Of a stretch of 9,367 nucleotides of DNA, positions 1 through 6,722 are shown in pieces (position 1 is the first letter of the stretch; each line of letters begins with the position of its first letter). This stretch comes from Candidatus Fermentithermobacillaceae bacterium (GTDB lineage Bacteria > Bacillota > Sulfobacillia > Fermentithermobacillales > Fermentithermobacillaceae), in contig DUTL01000295.1 in assembly GCA_012842105.1 (NCBI GenBank), positions 1 to 9,367 on the forward strand. The letters are read 5' to 3'. The translations under genes were made by a program, and so were the position numbers. The notes beneath the pieces were generated by a model, which did no database searches, was not told where the DNA came from, and saw only the letters and a list, made by a program, of their open reading frames with translations.

Positions 1-165
1 GACTAACCACATTCAGGTGCCCGGTCCTTATTAACTTGCCGGTAATTCTCTTTGGTAATCTATTCCCTATAATCTATTCCCTTTGGGATTCACATTTATT
101 GTATCCCAAATCTACTGTAATTTGAAAGAGGCTGGAATGCTCACTTGCATTGAATATGTTTCGCT

Positions 166-183
166 TGTTAAGGCCGCTTAACA
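166..183. repeat. Short perfect inverted repeat
   Basis: TGTTAAG (166-172) pairs with CTTAACA (177-183) around the loop GCCG. An outer C-G pair (164/185) can extend it past one wobble. It lies in non-coding sequence and has no T-run. It could be an operator or an RNA hairpin; nothing nearby decides its role. Confidence 0.4.
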
Positions 184-288
184 GGTACAGAATAAGCATA
201 CATATCCCAATCCGCTTATCTTATTGCACTTTCTAAATCCCTGCTGACCGGAAGTTGCTTTCTTAATTAGCCATATTCAACAGGAGCC

Positions 289-331
289 TGAAATGTTTAG
301 GACCGTCCCGAACGTTTCACCGAACGTTTCA
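289..331 (+). repeat. Dispersed GGACCGTCCC repeat, copy 1, with a 12-bp tandem tail
   Basis: The core TTTAGGACCGTCCCGAACG starts at 296. The same core recurs near 781-811 and twice at 9076-9137. The 11-mer CGAACGTTTCA occurs twice here with a 12-base period (309-319 and 321-331). Similar GGGACGGTC-type sequences ending in GTTTC are dispersed in clostridial genomes, in my experience near REP/IS200-type transposases. No transposase is present in this window. Copy 1 lies just 5' of the headless open frame at 373-690. Confidence 0.65.
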
Positions 332-351
332 TCACCGGTTTTTCCGGTGAT
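331..351. repeat. Perfect 8-bp hairpin beside repeat copy 1
   Basis: ATCACCGG (331-338) and CCGGTGAT (344-351) are perfect arms around a TTTTT loop. The T-run is in the loop rather than after the stem, so this is not a standard intrinsic terminator in the plus direction. It abuts the tandem CGAACGTTTCA motif and is probably part of the same repeat element. Confidence 0.5.
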
Positions 352-372
352 TCCCGGAAATTGACCGACTAG

Positions 373-690
373 CCGGGCCGGCCTCTTGGAAATACTCTAC
401 TTAGAACCACTGAGGGGGCCATCGCACTGTTTCAACGAGATAAGGATCTTGGCTGGGCAATAGTATTTTCAGCGTTCCTGGTCCTTCTCATTTCATCAAT
501 TGGTTGTGCTGTTTTGCAGGTGCCAAGAAAGGATCTTCCCTATCCGGTAGCCCTTGCGAACACAAGCTTTGAAAGACAATTCCTTCGCAACATACTCCAT
601 CTCGTGAGATACATATCAATGGCTGCTATGGGTTTGGGGGCTTATGGAATTATAACATGGCCATCTGGGCCGGGAACACCGCGATTGTAG
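373..690 (+). pseudogene. Headless open frame, possible truncated membrane protein
   Basis: After a TAG at 370-372 the frame stays open for 105 codons to TAG at 688-690. It has no ATG, GTG or TTG until TTG at 514, so an intact start is missing. The translation looks protein-like: a charged stretch (QRDKD), a hydrophobic segment of about 20 residues (encoded around 448-515), a polar middle, and a second weaker hydrophobic segment (about 610-660). I do not recognise the family. Repeat copy 1 and its hairpin lie just upstream, so the simplest reading is a 5'-truncated gene remnant. A chance open frame, or a start at a rare codon such as CTG at 427, cannot be excluded. Confidence 0.33.
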
Positions 691-780
691 GGCATATTCA
701 TCCAATCGCCTGCATCAGGCTGATACGCAAGCTGTTGCACACAGGCCATTCCATCACCCATCCTCCATAAAGGCGTCCAG

Positions 781-811
781 TGAAACAATTAGGGCCGTCC
801 CCAATGTTTCA
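781..811 (+). repeat. Dispersed GGACCGTCCC repeat, copy 2
   Basis: The sequence reads TGAAACA-ATTAGGGCCGTCCCC-AATGTTTCA. It shares the core of copy 1 and of the copies at 9076-9137. Its ends GAAACA and TGTTTC are inverted, so it can fold into a hairpin with a GGG/CCC inner stem. It lies 9 bases beyond the stop codon of the nicotinate phosphoribosyltransferase gene, at the 3' end of the minus-strand operon. It may act as an end-of-operon RNA structure, but has no T-run. Confidence 0.65.
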
Positions 812-819
812 TCATACAG

Positions 820-1866
820 CTACATGAGCCGCTTGAGTTTCGGGTTATGTGTAATCCCCGGAATCCGCCCTCGCTTGGCAATGGGCTTGCCTTCAATTTC
901 TTTTATGTCCATAGTCATATTAATTGGCCGGGCTGCAGATATGTAGCTTCCAACGCCAAAAGCATCGGCCCCAACAGCTGACAGCTGGCCCATCCTTTCA
1001 GGAGTCAAACCGCCTGAAACAAAAATTTTGACATGGTTGAACCCGGCCATATCCAAACGCGCCCTTACCTCTTTTACCAGATCGTCAGTGACACCGCCGC
1101 GCTCAGCAGGGGTATCAAGACGAACTCCGCCCATCTCGGGCCCTAGAATGTCGGCTACCCGCAGTGCCTCTTCGCATTCATCCTTAAACGTGTCTACCAG
1201 AATTGTCCTGGGAGCGTCTTCAGGCATATGTGTGTTATAAGCCACAGCCGCCTTTACAGTGTCACCGATAATCAGAACAAGGGAATGAGGTATGGTCCCG
1301 GCAGGTTCAAGCCCCATGAACTTGGCACCCAGTATGCAAGCAGCGCCGTTGGCTCCTCCTACCACTGCAGCCCTCTCCATAACAGGAGCGACTGCCGGGT
1401 GAATATGCCTGGCACCGAAGCAGAAGAAAGGCAAACCGTTGGCTGCTTGTTTGCACTCATCGGCTCTGGTTGCCCAGGCTGACGAACTAGCCAGAATTCC
1501 AAGCAAAGCTGTCTCGTACGGGCCAAAGAGGGAGTACGGGCCAGTAATTCTCAGAACCGGGTCTTTTGCATCAAAAGTGTCTCCTTCTTCAATTCCCCAA
1601 ACCTCCAGGGGCAATCCTTGAAGCAAATACAAACATTCCGGCATGCCGGCCAATATTCCTGGGCGGCTTGGAAAGATCTCTGCAGTTACGGTCGTATCTG
1701 CCTTGCCTTCCCGGGCCAAAATCTCAAGAGTCCTTACGAAATAGACGTCCGCTGTGGCACCAGAGAGAATTTCCTCATGTGTGGCAGAATACAGCCTGTT
1801 GTGTTCGGGAACATAGTCTTTTACATCTTTATCTGTGCGAAACATGATCTTGCTGTTTTCTGGCAT
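820..1866 (-). CDS. pncB: Nicotinate phosphoribosyltransferase
   Basis: This enzyme condenses nicotinate with PRPP, with ATP assistance, to give nicotinate mononucleotide in the cytosolic NAD salvage (Preiss-Handler) pathway. The 348-residue protein matches the short type found in archaea and many clostridia. Visible features are an N-terminal segment with SGATADVYFVRTLEIL (35-50), GARHIHP (151-157) with the conserved histidine region, a GDT near 201, RLDTPAERGG (249-258) of the phosphate-binding barrel, and SGGL (284-287) followed by GADAFGVGSYIS (299-310). The ATG is preceded by AAGGAG at a 6-base gap, a strong ribosome binding site that fixes the start. It overlaps the 3' end of the upstream pseudouridine synthase gene by 38 bases, so it is probably translated from the same transcript. 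It is the last gene of the train. A direct link to the mutase is not evident. Confidence 0.93.
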   Translation of the reverse strand: MPENSKIMFRTDKDVKDYVPEHNRLYSATHEEILSGATADVYFVRTLEILAREGKADTTVTAEIFPSRPGILAGMPECLYLLQGLPLEVWGIEEGDTFDAKDPVLRITGPYSLFGPYETALLGILASSSAWATRADECKQAANGLPFFCFGARHIHPAVAPVMERAAVVGGANGAACILGAKFMGLEPAGTIPHSLVLIIGDTVKAAVAYNTHMPEDAPRTILVDTFKDECEEALRVADILGPEMGGVRLDTPAERGGVTDDLVKEVRARLDMAGFNHVKIFVSGGLTPERMGQLSAVGADAFGVGSYISAARPINMTMDIKEIEGKPIAKRGRIPGITHNPKLKRLM

Positions 1867-2635
1867 TGTAATCTCCTTCCCACCCTAACCGGGCCGCTTT
1901 GTACAGGGCTTGAACTTCTTTCTCTGTGAGATAGCGCCACTTGCCCTTATCCAACCCAAAAAGGGCAAGCGGGCCTATTCTGGTCCTCACCAACCGTCTC
2001 ACTCTGTATCCTACGGCTTTACACAGTTGTTTTACCAGGTGCTTCTGGCCTTCGTGAACCCCTACAAGAATCCGCAAAGAACCGCCTTGGCTATCCAAAA
2101 ACTTTGCATAATCAGCATACACTTTTTTGCCTTCTACGATTATACCTGAAAGAAGCTTTATAATCTTCCGGTCGTCTTTTTTGCCTGATACCTCCACAAC
2201 GTATTCTTTGATAACATTGTGTTTCGGGTGCGTGAGAAGGTAGGCCAGGGCCCCGTCATTGGTAAGAATCAGCAAGCCTTCAGAGTCCTGATCCAAGCGC
2301 CCCACCGGGAAAACCCTTTGGACAACGTCTGGGATGAGTGACAGCACAATAGCCCTGCCGAAAGGATCAGAGCAGGTAGACAGGTATCCTTCCGGTTTGT
2401 GAAGCATTACATAGACAAGTTCCTCTTTTTGCTTGATGGGTTTGTTGTCTACAAGGATCTCATCTTTTCCCAGGGTTATTCTCTGCCCAAGCACAGCCAA
2501 CCGTCCATTTACGGTTACCCTTCCCTGCTCAATAAGCTCATCAGCATGGCGCCTTGACGCCACGCCTGCCTGCGCAATAAACTTTGAAAGCCTCTGGGTG
2601 CCTTTGTTGCCATCTGTGCGATTCAAGCCGGCCAA
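1829..2635 (-). CDS. rluB: RsuA/RluB-family rRNA pseudouridine synthase
   Basis: The protein isomerises a uridine to pseudouridine in ribosomal RNA. By family and position it is most likely the 23S enzyme RluB, although RsuA/RluE/RluF-type proteins look alike. An N-terminal S4 RNA-binding domain (RLSKFIAQAGVASRRHADE, about 15-60) precedes the catalytic domain, with HKPEGYLSTCSD (79-90) and the active-site motif GRLDQDSEGLLILTNDG, catalytic Asp115. The usual EGRNRQVRRM helix reads EGQKHLVKQL (195-204), a mild divergence. The start is TTG at 2635, supported by GGAGGG five bases upstream. It begins 21 bases after the KamB-like gene. In Bacillus the order spmA-spmB-rluB is contiguous; here about 5.9 kb separates spmB from rluB, consistent with an insertion. 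Confidence 0.92.
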   Translation of the reverse strand: MAGLNRTDGNKGTQRLSKFIAQAGVASRRHADELIEQGRVTVNGRLAVLGQRITLGKDEILVDNKPIKQKEELVYVMLHKPEGYLSTCSDPFGRAIVLSLIPDVVQRVFPVGRLDQDSEGLLILTNDGALAYLLTHPKHNVIKEYVVEVSGKKDDRKIIKLLSGIIVEGKKVYADYAKFLDSQGGSLRILVGVHEGQKHLVKQLCKAVGYRVRRLVRTRIGPLALFGLDKGKWRYLTEKEVQALYKAARLGWEGDYNARKQQDHVSHR

Positions 2636-2656
2636 TCAATCCCTCCGAATTCACGA

Positions 2657-3721
2657 TCAGTCCAGGAACCTTTTCAGCCACGATTGAAGCTTGCCCGGCC
2701 CTTCCAATATTATATCCGTACATGGAACCCTGGTAAGATTGGTAATATCGCCAAGGAAACTCTCAGGAGGTACATAAGTGGCTATGTATTTGCCCGCTCC
2801 TGATCGCAATGGTATATACGGATTGACAGTGGCCCCCAACAGGGCCATTGAGCCAAGCACGCCAGTTTTCAACCCGGCCTCGTAAAGAATGTGGAAAACC
2901 CTTTCCCACTGCAAAACATCGCCTGAGAGCAAGAGCATAATAGGGTGATCAAAAATGAAGGAGACAGATGCAACATGGCCAGGCCCGCCACTTCGATTTA
3001 AGCCCATCTCATTAAGCGCTTCAAGCAGCACCAACGGGTTGATAATACCTGCAACATAAACAGTACGGGGTTTTCTGGTTCCGTTGAGGCGCCAGGCCAG
3101 TTCCTGGCCCTGCCCCGGGAGAAACAGCCCGCCGGATACATTAAGCACACCGTCGCCAATTACCTTGTTGCCGCCGGTACATACATCCTTCATCACAGGT
3201 AAACGCATGATTGTATCAATTGCATTTATCTCCCTGGCAATCCGGTGGGAATCCCGGCTCCTTGCAGCCCCTGTTGCAAGGATTAGCGAATCCGCTACTA
3301 CCATGGGAGATATCCGGGAAAAGGCACCATCCAGCAATACGATAGAGTCTTCCGGAGCAAGCGCTGCCACTGAAGCAAGATCCCTTGTGCTTGCCGGCCC
3401 GGCCAGTACTACTCTTCCCGGCGAGGTGACTCTGCCCAGAAAGATACGGCCTAACGCACACCTAACCCCTGTATCTTTCAAATCGTCAAACCGTGCAGGC
3501 GACGATTGCAAAAGGGGCAGCGCGCTTGCCACTACCGCTCCCTCGGGCACAAATACCCGCGGTTTCGGAAGCCCTGTCAGGTTATCGAAATCCTCACCGT
3601 CATAACCTATACCGGTGATGAAAAGTTTCTTGCGTCTTTCATCAAAGAATCGTATTGCTTCCAGCAGTGTGGTAGTCTTGCCGGTGTTTTTTGCAGTACC
3701 CGCAATTCCTACAACCTTCAT
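2657..3721 (-). CDS. KamB-like aminomutase reactivase subunit (P-loop protein)
   Basis: The family is linked to reactivation of adenosylcobalamin-dependent lysine 5,6-aminomutase, where KamB works with the MutS-like ATPase KamC. The 354-residue protein opens with a BioD/MobB-style P-loop, GIAGTAKNTGKTTT (5-18), Lys15 being the nucleotide-binding lysine. Then come a GIGYDGEDFDNLTGLPKPR segment (near 37-55) typical of KamB proteins as I remember them, LLDGAF (near 158), and ATGAARSRDS (near 180), followed by a C-terminal part of unknown fold. It lies directly downstream of the mutase, 112 bases away, which supports a chaperone role for that enzyme. Its ATG overlaps the TGA of an 18-20-codon upstream frame (ATGA), suggesting coupled translation. 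No KamC/MutS-like partner is visible in the window. The KamB assignment is by recognition of motifs; a generic P-loop GTPase/ATPase is the fallback. Confidence 0.72.
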   Translation of the reverse strand: MKVVGIAGTAKNTGKTTTLLEAIRFFDERRKKLFITGIGYDGEDFDNLTGLPKPRVFVPEGAVVASALPLLQSSPARFDDLKDTGVRCALGRIFLGRVTSPGRVVLAGPASTRDLASVAALAPEDSIVLLDGAFSRISPMVVADSLILATGAARSRDSHRIAREINAIDTIMRLPVMKDVCTGGNKVIGDGVLNVSGGLFLPGQGQELAWRLNGTRKPRTVYVAGIINPLVLLEALNEMGLNRSGGPGHVASVSFIFDHPIMLLLSGDVLQWERVFHILYEAGLKTGVLGSMALLGATVNPYIPLRSGAGKYIATYVPPESFLGDITNLTRVPCTDIILEGPGKLQSWLKRFLD

Positions 3722-3777
3722 ACCATTTCATCCACCATCTCCGGAACAAGCCGGCCGTACCCGGCAGCATGAGACAT
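3718..3777 (-). CDS. Possible 19-residue coupled leader peptide
   Basis: In the 112-base gap between mutase and KamB-like gene, ATG at 3777 opens a 19-codon frame (MSHAAGYGRLVPEMVDEMV) that ends in TGA at 3720-3718. The stop overlaps the ATG of the KamB-like gene as ATGA. A GAGGGGG ribosome binding site sits about 9 bases upstream of the tiny frame, while the KamB-like ATG itself has only a weak site. The arrangement would let ribosomes re-initiate on the KamB-like gene. The peptide itself shows no recognisable motif; it may be only a coupling device or a chance frame. Confidence 0.35.
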   Translation of the reverse strand: MSHAAGYGRLVPEMVDEMV

Positions 3778-3833
3778 GGCCGCCTGCCCCCTCAAACTGC
3801 CGCCTGGTATGCCGGAATCTGATTCATTCTACT

Positions 3834-5675
3834 CTACTGCTTCAAGCTAACCGTGCCCTTGCCTGACCTACCCGGGTAAGCTCCATCTTCTCTATCTCCA
3901 AGGAGCCCTTCGTAGAGGGATGACACAAAATCGCCACGGGCAGCGATTTGCCTGAGCACTGCCGCAATGGCTTCCCTGAGCTCATGTGCGATTGCTTCAG
4001 CTTTGGGGGTAGGAGAGATACCGCCATTGCCGAAAAATCTGAGCGCCGCACCGGTGGCTTTGAGAGTATCTATCCGCGAAGGAGCTGTGATCGGGCCTCC
4101 TGCATAGGCCTCGTCTGAAGAAGCAATGGTTACAGCCGCTGCACCGCAATCCAGGGCGAGAGCTGCATGAAGAGCTGTCATTACAGAAGACTGAGACCTA
4201 TCCTGAGTTTGTGTAAGAAAGCCCACAGGCGCACCGGGCCAAATAGGAGCGTCTATGATAGAAAACAGCACCTTCATCTTAGCTACGTTAAAATCAACAA
4301 AGTTGTGCTCGGTAAAACCTGTAATCATACCTTCCGGGGAATTGGCAAACAGAGGCTGCAACAGAGGGCGCCCTCCCAACAGAACTCCTGCTGTAACAAC
4401 TACCAGCATTCCTGCAAAAGCTTTTGCTGCGGGAACTCCGCAAAGTTCCTCGTTGGTTACCACATCGTAAGGCAAATTGTACCTGGCAGCAAGTTTCATC
4501 GCTTCGACTCCATCCACAGCCAACCGCTCAGGATCAGTCCCTGCGCCCAAACTACCGTACACAATGTTGATTTTCGTCAGGTCAGCTCCTGCAAGATGAG
4601 CCAGCACTACTGTTTCCGGCGTATTGAGCCCTCTGTGAGCCCTTACCTGCCACATGGTACCGGGAATGAGCCCGTTTTTTATGAGCCCAAGGTTATCCAG
4701 CGTAAGCACGGTTCCATCGTGTTCGTGGCTCCATGCCTGCTCCAGTAGGCCTTCGTTCCTGGCTCCCCATGATGGGTCAAAATGAATTACCCCTTTGGCG
4801 CCCCAGGCTGTGCTCAGGTAGATATGGTAAGCATCCATGACCGGACACCCGGTTCCGTATTGGACAAACACGTTCCGATCATTGAGTATGTCCTGAGACC
4901 GGGGGAATGCCGGACTACCGGCTTTTCTCGACAATGATTGGATTTCGCCGGCCTCTTTTTGGGTGATTGGCCTTGTATGAGATACAGGCTTGCCTGTGCA
5001 GTACCACTGTTTCACCTCACCTGATGAGAGCGAAGCGTATTGACTGCGTAGTTTTTGGCCGTAGCCAGGACTGCAGCCCCTTTCAGCTTCCATTGCAGTT
5101 CTCAAATGCGCCCTCTCAACGCCAGGGCTTGTCCGTTTGTTTGCCCAGCATATCAGCTGCCGGGCTATGCCGGTACACAAAGAGCCGATCTCACTGTCAA
5201 GAAACTTATATGTAAACCCGGCTGTGAGATCAACTTTGGTTTGCTGCCTGCTTCCGTTTGACAGGTCAACGTCCTCTCCTTCTACATAGGCCACTGCAAC
5301 CTCGACAGGGGTATCCGGGCCGAAACCTGCATCAAACCCCAGTTCCTGTGCAATTTCCGGCTTCATGCTCAAACCGCCGGCCACAAGTTTGGCTCTTTCT
5401 CTCAACCCTGCGGCATCGCACAGGTCGACAAACCTGGCAAGAAGCTCAGAAGTGCCATAGCTTAATGCGCGGCTTATCATGACAAAATCAGGGTCCTCAC
5501 TCTTTGCACGTGACACAATCTCTTCAGGGGACAGATCAGGCGGGAGTAAGGTGACATTGTGACCTTTATCAACAAGTTTTCTGCGGATTAGTTTGAGGCC
5601 TACGTCATGAACCGGGTCAAGCGGGGCCAGAACCACTTTGCGGGGCCTGGCCGGGTTAATATGTTCTTGCTCCAC
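3834..5675 (-). CDS. Cobalamin-dependent mutase, KamE/OraE-like B12 domain fused to a barrel domain
   Basis: This 613-residue protein is probably the catalytic subunit of an adenosylcobalamin mutase. Residues 13-130 form a B12-binding Rossmann domain: DPVHDVG (20-26) with His23 as likely cobalt ligand, then 41 residues to Ser68 and GG at 100-101, which matches the spacing of base-off B12 proteins. ELGFDAGFGP (111-120) is very like KamE and OraE. A linker (about 134-265) leads to a TIM-barrel-like region (about 268-550), and the tail GAYPGRSGKG (598-607) resembles the end of the OraE barrel. The domain order is reversed relative to OraE. The PLP lysine expected 11 residues after the histidine is Leu34; Lys33 is one short, and the PLP loop is absent. 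I chose GTG at 5675 because GGAGGTG lies 7 bases upstream and because an upstream ATG (5729) would overlap the previous gene. A glutamate-mutase-like barrel is the alternative; substrate unknown. Confidence 0.8.
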   Translation of the reverse strand: MEQEHINPARPRKVVLAPLDPVHDVGLKLIRRKLVDKGHNVTLLPPDLSPEEIVSRAKSEDPDFVMISRALSYGTSELLARFVDLCDAAGLRERAKLVAGGLSMKPEIAQELGFDAGFGPDTPVEVAVAYVEGEDVDLSNGSRQQTKVDLTAGFTYKFLDSEIGSLCTGIARQLICWANKRTSPGVERAHLRTAMEAERGCSPGYGQKLRSQYASLSSGEVKQWYCTGKPVSHTRPITQKEAGEIQSLSRKAGSPAFPRSQDILNDRNVFVQYGTGCPVMDAYHIYLSTAWGAKGVIHFDPSWGARNEGLLEQAWSHEHDGTVLTLDNLGLIKNGLIPGTMWQVRAHRGLNTPETVVLAHLAGADLTKINIVYGSLGAGTDPERLAVDGVEAMKLAARYNLPYDVVTNEELCGVPAAKAFAGMLVVVTAGVLLGGRPLLQPLFANSPEGMITGFTEHNFVDFNVAKMKVLFSIIDAPIWPGAPVGFLTQTQDRSQSSVMTALHAALALDCGAAAVTIASSDEAYAGGPITAPSRIDTLKATGAALRFFGNGGISPTPKAEAIAHELREAIAAVLRQIAARGDFVSSLYEGLLGDREDGAYPGRSGKGTVSLKQ

Positions 5676-5676
5676 G

Positions 5677-5907
5677 TTACTCCACCTCCAGGCCGTACCA
5701 CCGGTAATCTGCCGAAGGCCGGTATACATAACCTCTTAACCTTATTCTTACGCCCGGACCCCCCATTTCGCAAAACACAACGTCGGCATCTTCAAACCCG
5801 AGTTCCGCCATGAGCCTTAGGCCAAGTGCTTTCCCTTCTTCAAGGTCGTTGCATAACATGAAAGTTTCAACGTCGCACCCATCAAGGATCCGGTGCTTGA
5901 CTGACAT
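5677..5907 (-). CDS. Small subunit resembling the KamE N-terminal / OraE linker domain
   Basis: The 76-residue protein has a beta-alpha-beta-beta look: DGCDVETFMLCN (9-20), a helix EEGKALGLRLMAELGFED (23-40), ADVVFCEMG (41-49) and GVRIRLRGYVYRPS (52-65). By eye this follows the N-terminal domain of KamE (beta subunit of lysine 5,6-aminomutase) and the segment that precedes the B12 domain in OraE, where a G-RI-L-G-V strand is also found. It lacks the B12 domain that follows in those proteins; that domain is in the next gene. Start ATG 5907 has GGGGG about 9 bases upstream. It follows the regulator by 13 bases and ends one base before the mutase GTG. I infer a subunit of the mutase complex. Resemblance over so short a length is suggestive, not proof. 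Confidence 0.68.
   Translation of the reverse strand: MSVKHRILDGCDVETFMLCNDLEEGKALGLRLMAELGFEDADVVFCEMGGPGVRIRLRGYVYRPSADYRWYGLEVE
5683..5689 (-). promoter_or_regulatory. Ribosome binding site deciding the mutase start
   Basis: GGAGGTG, fully complementary to the 16S anti-Shine-Dalgarno, sits 7 bases before GTG at 5675. It is encoded inside the last codons of the small upstream gene (...GLEVE, stop TAA at 5679-5677), one base before the GTG. This supports coupled, near-stoichiometric translation of the two proteins. Confidence 0.8.
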
Positions 5908-5920
5908 CTTCCCGTCCCCC

Positions 5921-6655
5921 TTAAGGTTTTGCTATCTCTGCCCAGTACTTATCAACGTCTCTGATAACCCCGGCAATATGCCGCGTCATGGCTCTTCTCG
6001 CGCCCTCTTTATCTCTCCTGGCTATCTGAACCAAAATGCGCTTGTGGTCTTCGACCATCTTAGAGCCCACTTTAGACCGAATATACTCAAGGGCCTGGCC
6101 TATCTGGGGATTGTGGTGAATTACGTCAAGAGCGCTTATGAGCACTCTGTTCCTGCCGGCCTCGGCCAGAGCGCGATGAAACTCTGCGTCTTTGTCAACG
6201 CCGGACCATCCTGCACTAAGGAGTTCTTCGTGCTCCTCAATTATTCTCTCAAGCCTACTTAGATCTTGCTTGGTCACATTCTGGGCCGCCAGGTAAGCGG
6301 TTTCGCTTTCAATTGCCCTGCGGGCAATCAATGCATCTATGAGATGCTGGCGGCCGCGGATTGTAAGGCTTTCCTCGAAAGCAGTATGTGATTTCCTTCT
6401 TGCCTGGGCATCCAGCCAATCCTGAAGAACTGCCTGTCCGCGGGGAGTGATAACCCTGCCAACGTTGCCCTCAGTGCGCGCATGGCCATTGTCCTCCAGT
6501 GATTTCAAAAGCCTTCCTGCAGTTGCCTTGGATAGAATCAGGCCCTTTTTCTGCAGTAGCCTGCAAAGCCGCCAGGCGCCGATGGGCCTGGATGATTCGC
6601 CGACAGTTTCAAGAGCTCTGAAATAGGCTTCTTTCGACCTAACGCTCAGAAACAT
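5921..6655 (-). CDS. FCD-domain transcriptional regulator with an atypical winged helix
   Basis: A DNA-binding protein likely to sense a small carboxylate or amino-acid-like ligand and to control this operon. Numbering is from ATG 6655 (244 residues). The C-terminal half (about 95-240) is an all-helical FCD domain with the metal/ligand set Asp156 and His160 (DAEFH), His204 (EDHKRI) and His226 (MTRHI). The N-terminal wing (about 18-80: PIGAWRLCRLLQKKG ... ATAGRLLKSLEDNG ... GRVITPRG) is not the usual GntR wing; it is closer to the NrpR/RNase R type winged helix (HTH_12). GTG at 6667 would also fit, but AGAGGGG upstream of ATG 6655 is the better ribosome binding site. It is the second gene of the train, so autoregulation through the dyads at 7238-7272 is plausible. 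Repressor or activator cannot be told. Confidence 0.85.
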   Translation of the reverse strand: MFLSVRSKEAYFRALETVGESSRPIGAWRLCRLLQKKGLILSKATAGRLLKSLEDNGHARTEGNVGRVITPRGQAVLQDWLDAQARRKSHTAFEESLTIRGRQHLIDALIARRAIESETAYLAAQNVTKQDLSRLERIIEEHEELLSAGWSGVDKDAEFHRALAEAGRNRVLISALDVIHHNPQIGQALEYIRSKVGSKMVEDHKRILVQIARRDKEGARRAMTRHIAGVIRDVDKYWAEIAKP

Positions 6656-6722
6656 CACCCCTCTCACAGTTACTGGGTTTGCTAATAAGACGCCTCATTT
6701 CGAGCAAACAGTCTTTCTCAAC

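Larger units (their letters stand above)
1..372. other. Gene-poor region with hairpins
   Basis: I see no convincing coding sequence here; short frames are broken by stops on both strands. It is more AT-rich than the rest of the window. Visible structure: a 13-base direct repeat (TAATCTATTCCCT at 56-68 and 70-82), an 8-bp inverted repeat TTTGGGAT/ATCCCAAA (82-89 and 103-110), a hairpin TGTTAAG-GCCG-CTTAACA (166-183), a repeat copy (289-331) and a hairpin at 331-351. None is followed by a clear T-run, so I do not call a terminator. Confidence 0.6.

Noticed and set aside
642..788. Minus-strand 48-codon frame starting at TTG
   Set aside because: It is short, starts inside repeat copy 2, lacks a ribosome binding site, and shows no recognisable motif.
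781..819. Intrinsic terminator after nicotinate phosphoribosyltransferase
   Set aside because: The repeat can form a hairpin, but no T-run follows on the minus strand.
3084..3605. Long plus-strand frame opposite the KamB-like gene
   Set aside because: It is a shadow of a well-supported minus-strand gene with intact motifs.
3834..5675. Annotation of the large protein as glutamate (methylaspartate) mutase
   Set aside because: The barrel has a loose resemblance to GlmE, but the GlmE segment with substrate-binding Arg149 (RHGTP) reads QYGTG here, and the B12 domain and neighbours look like KamE/OraE and KamB.
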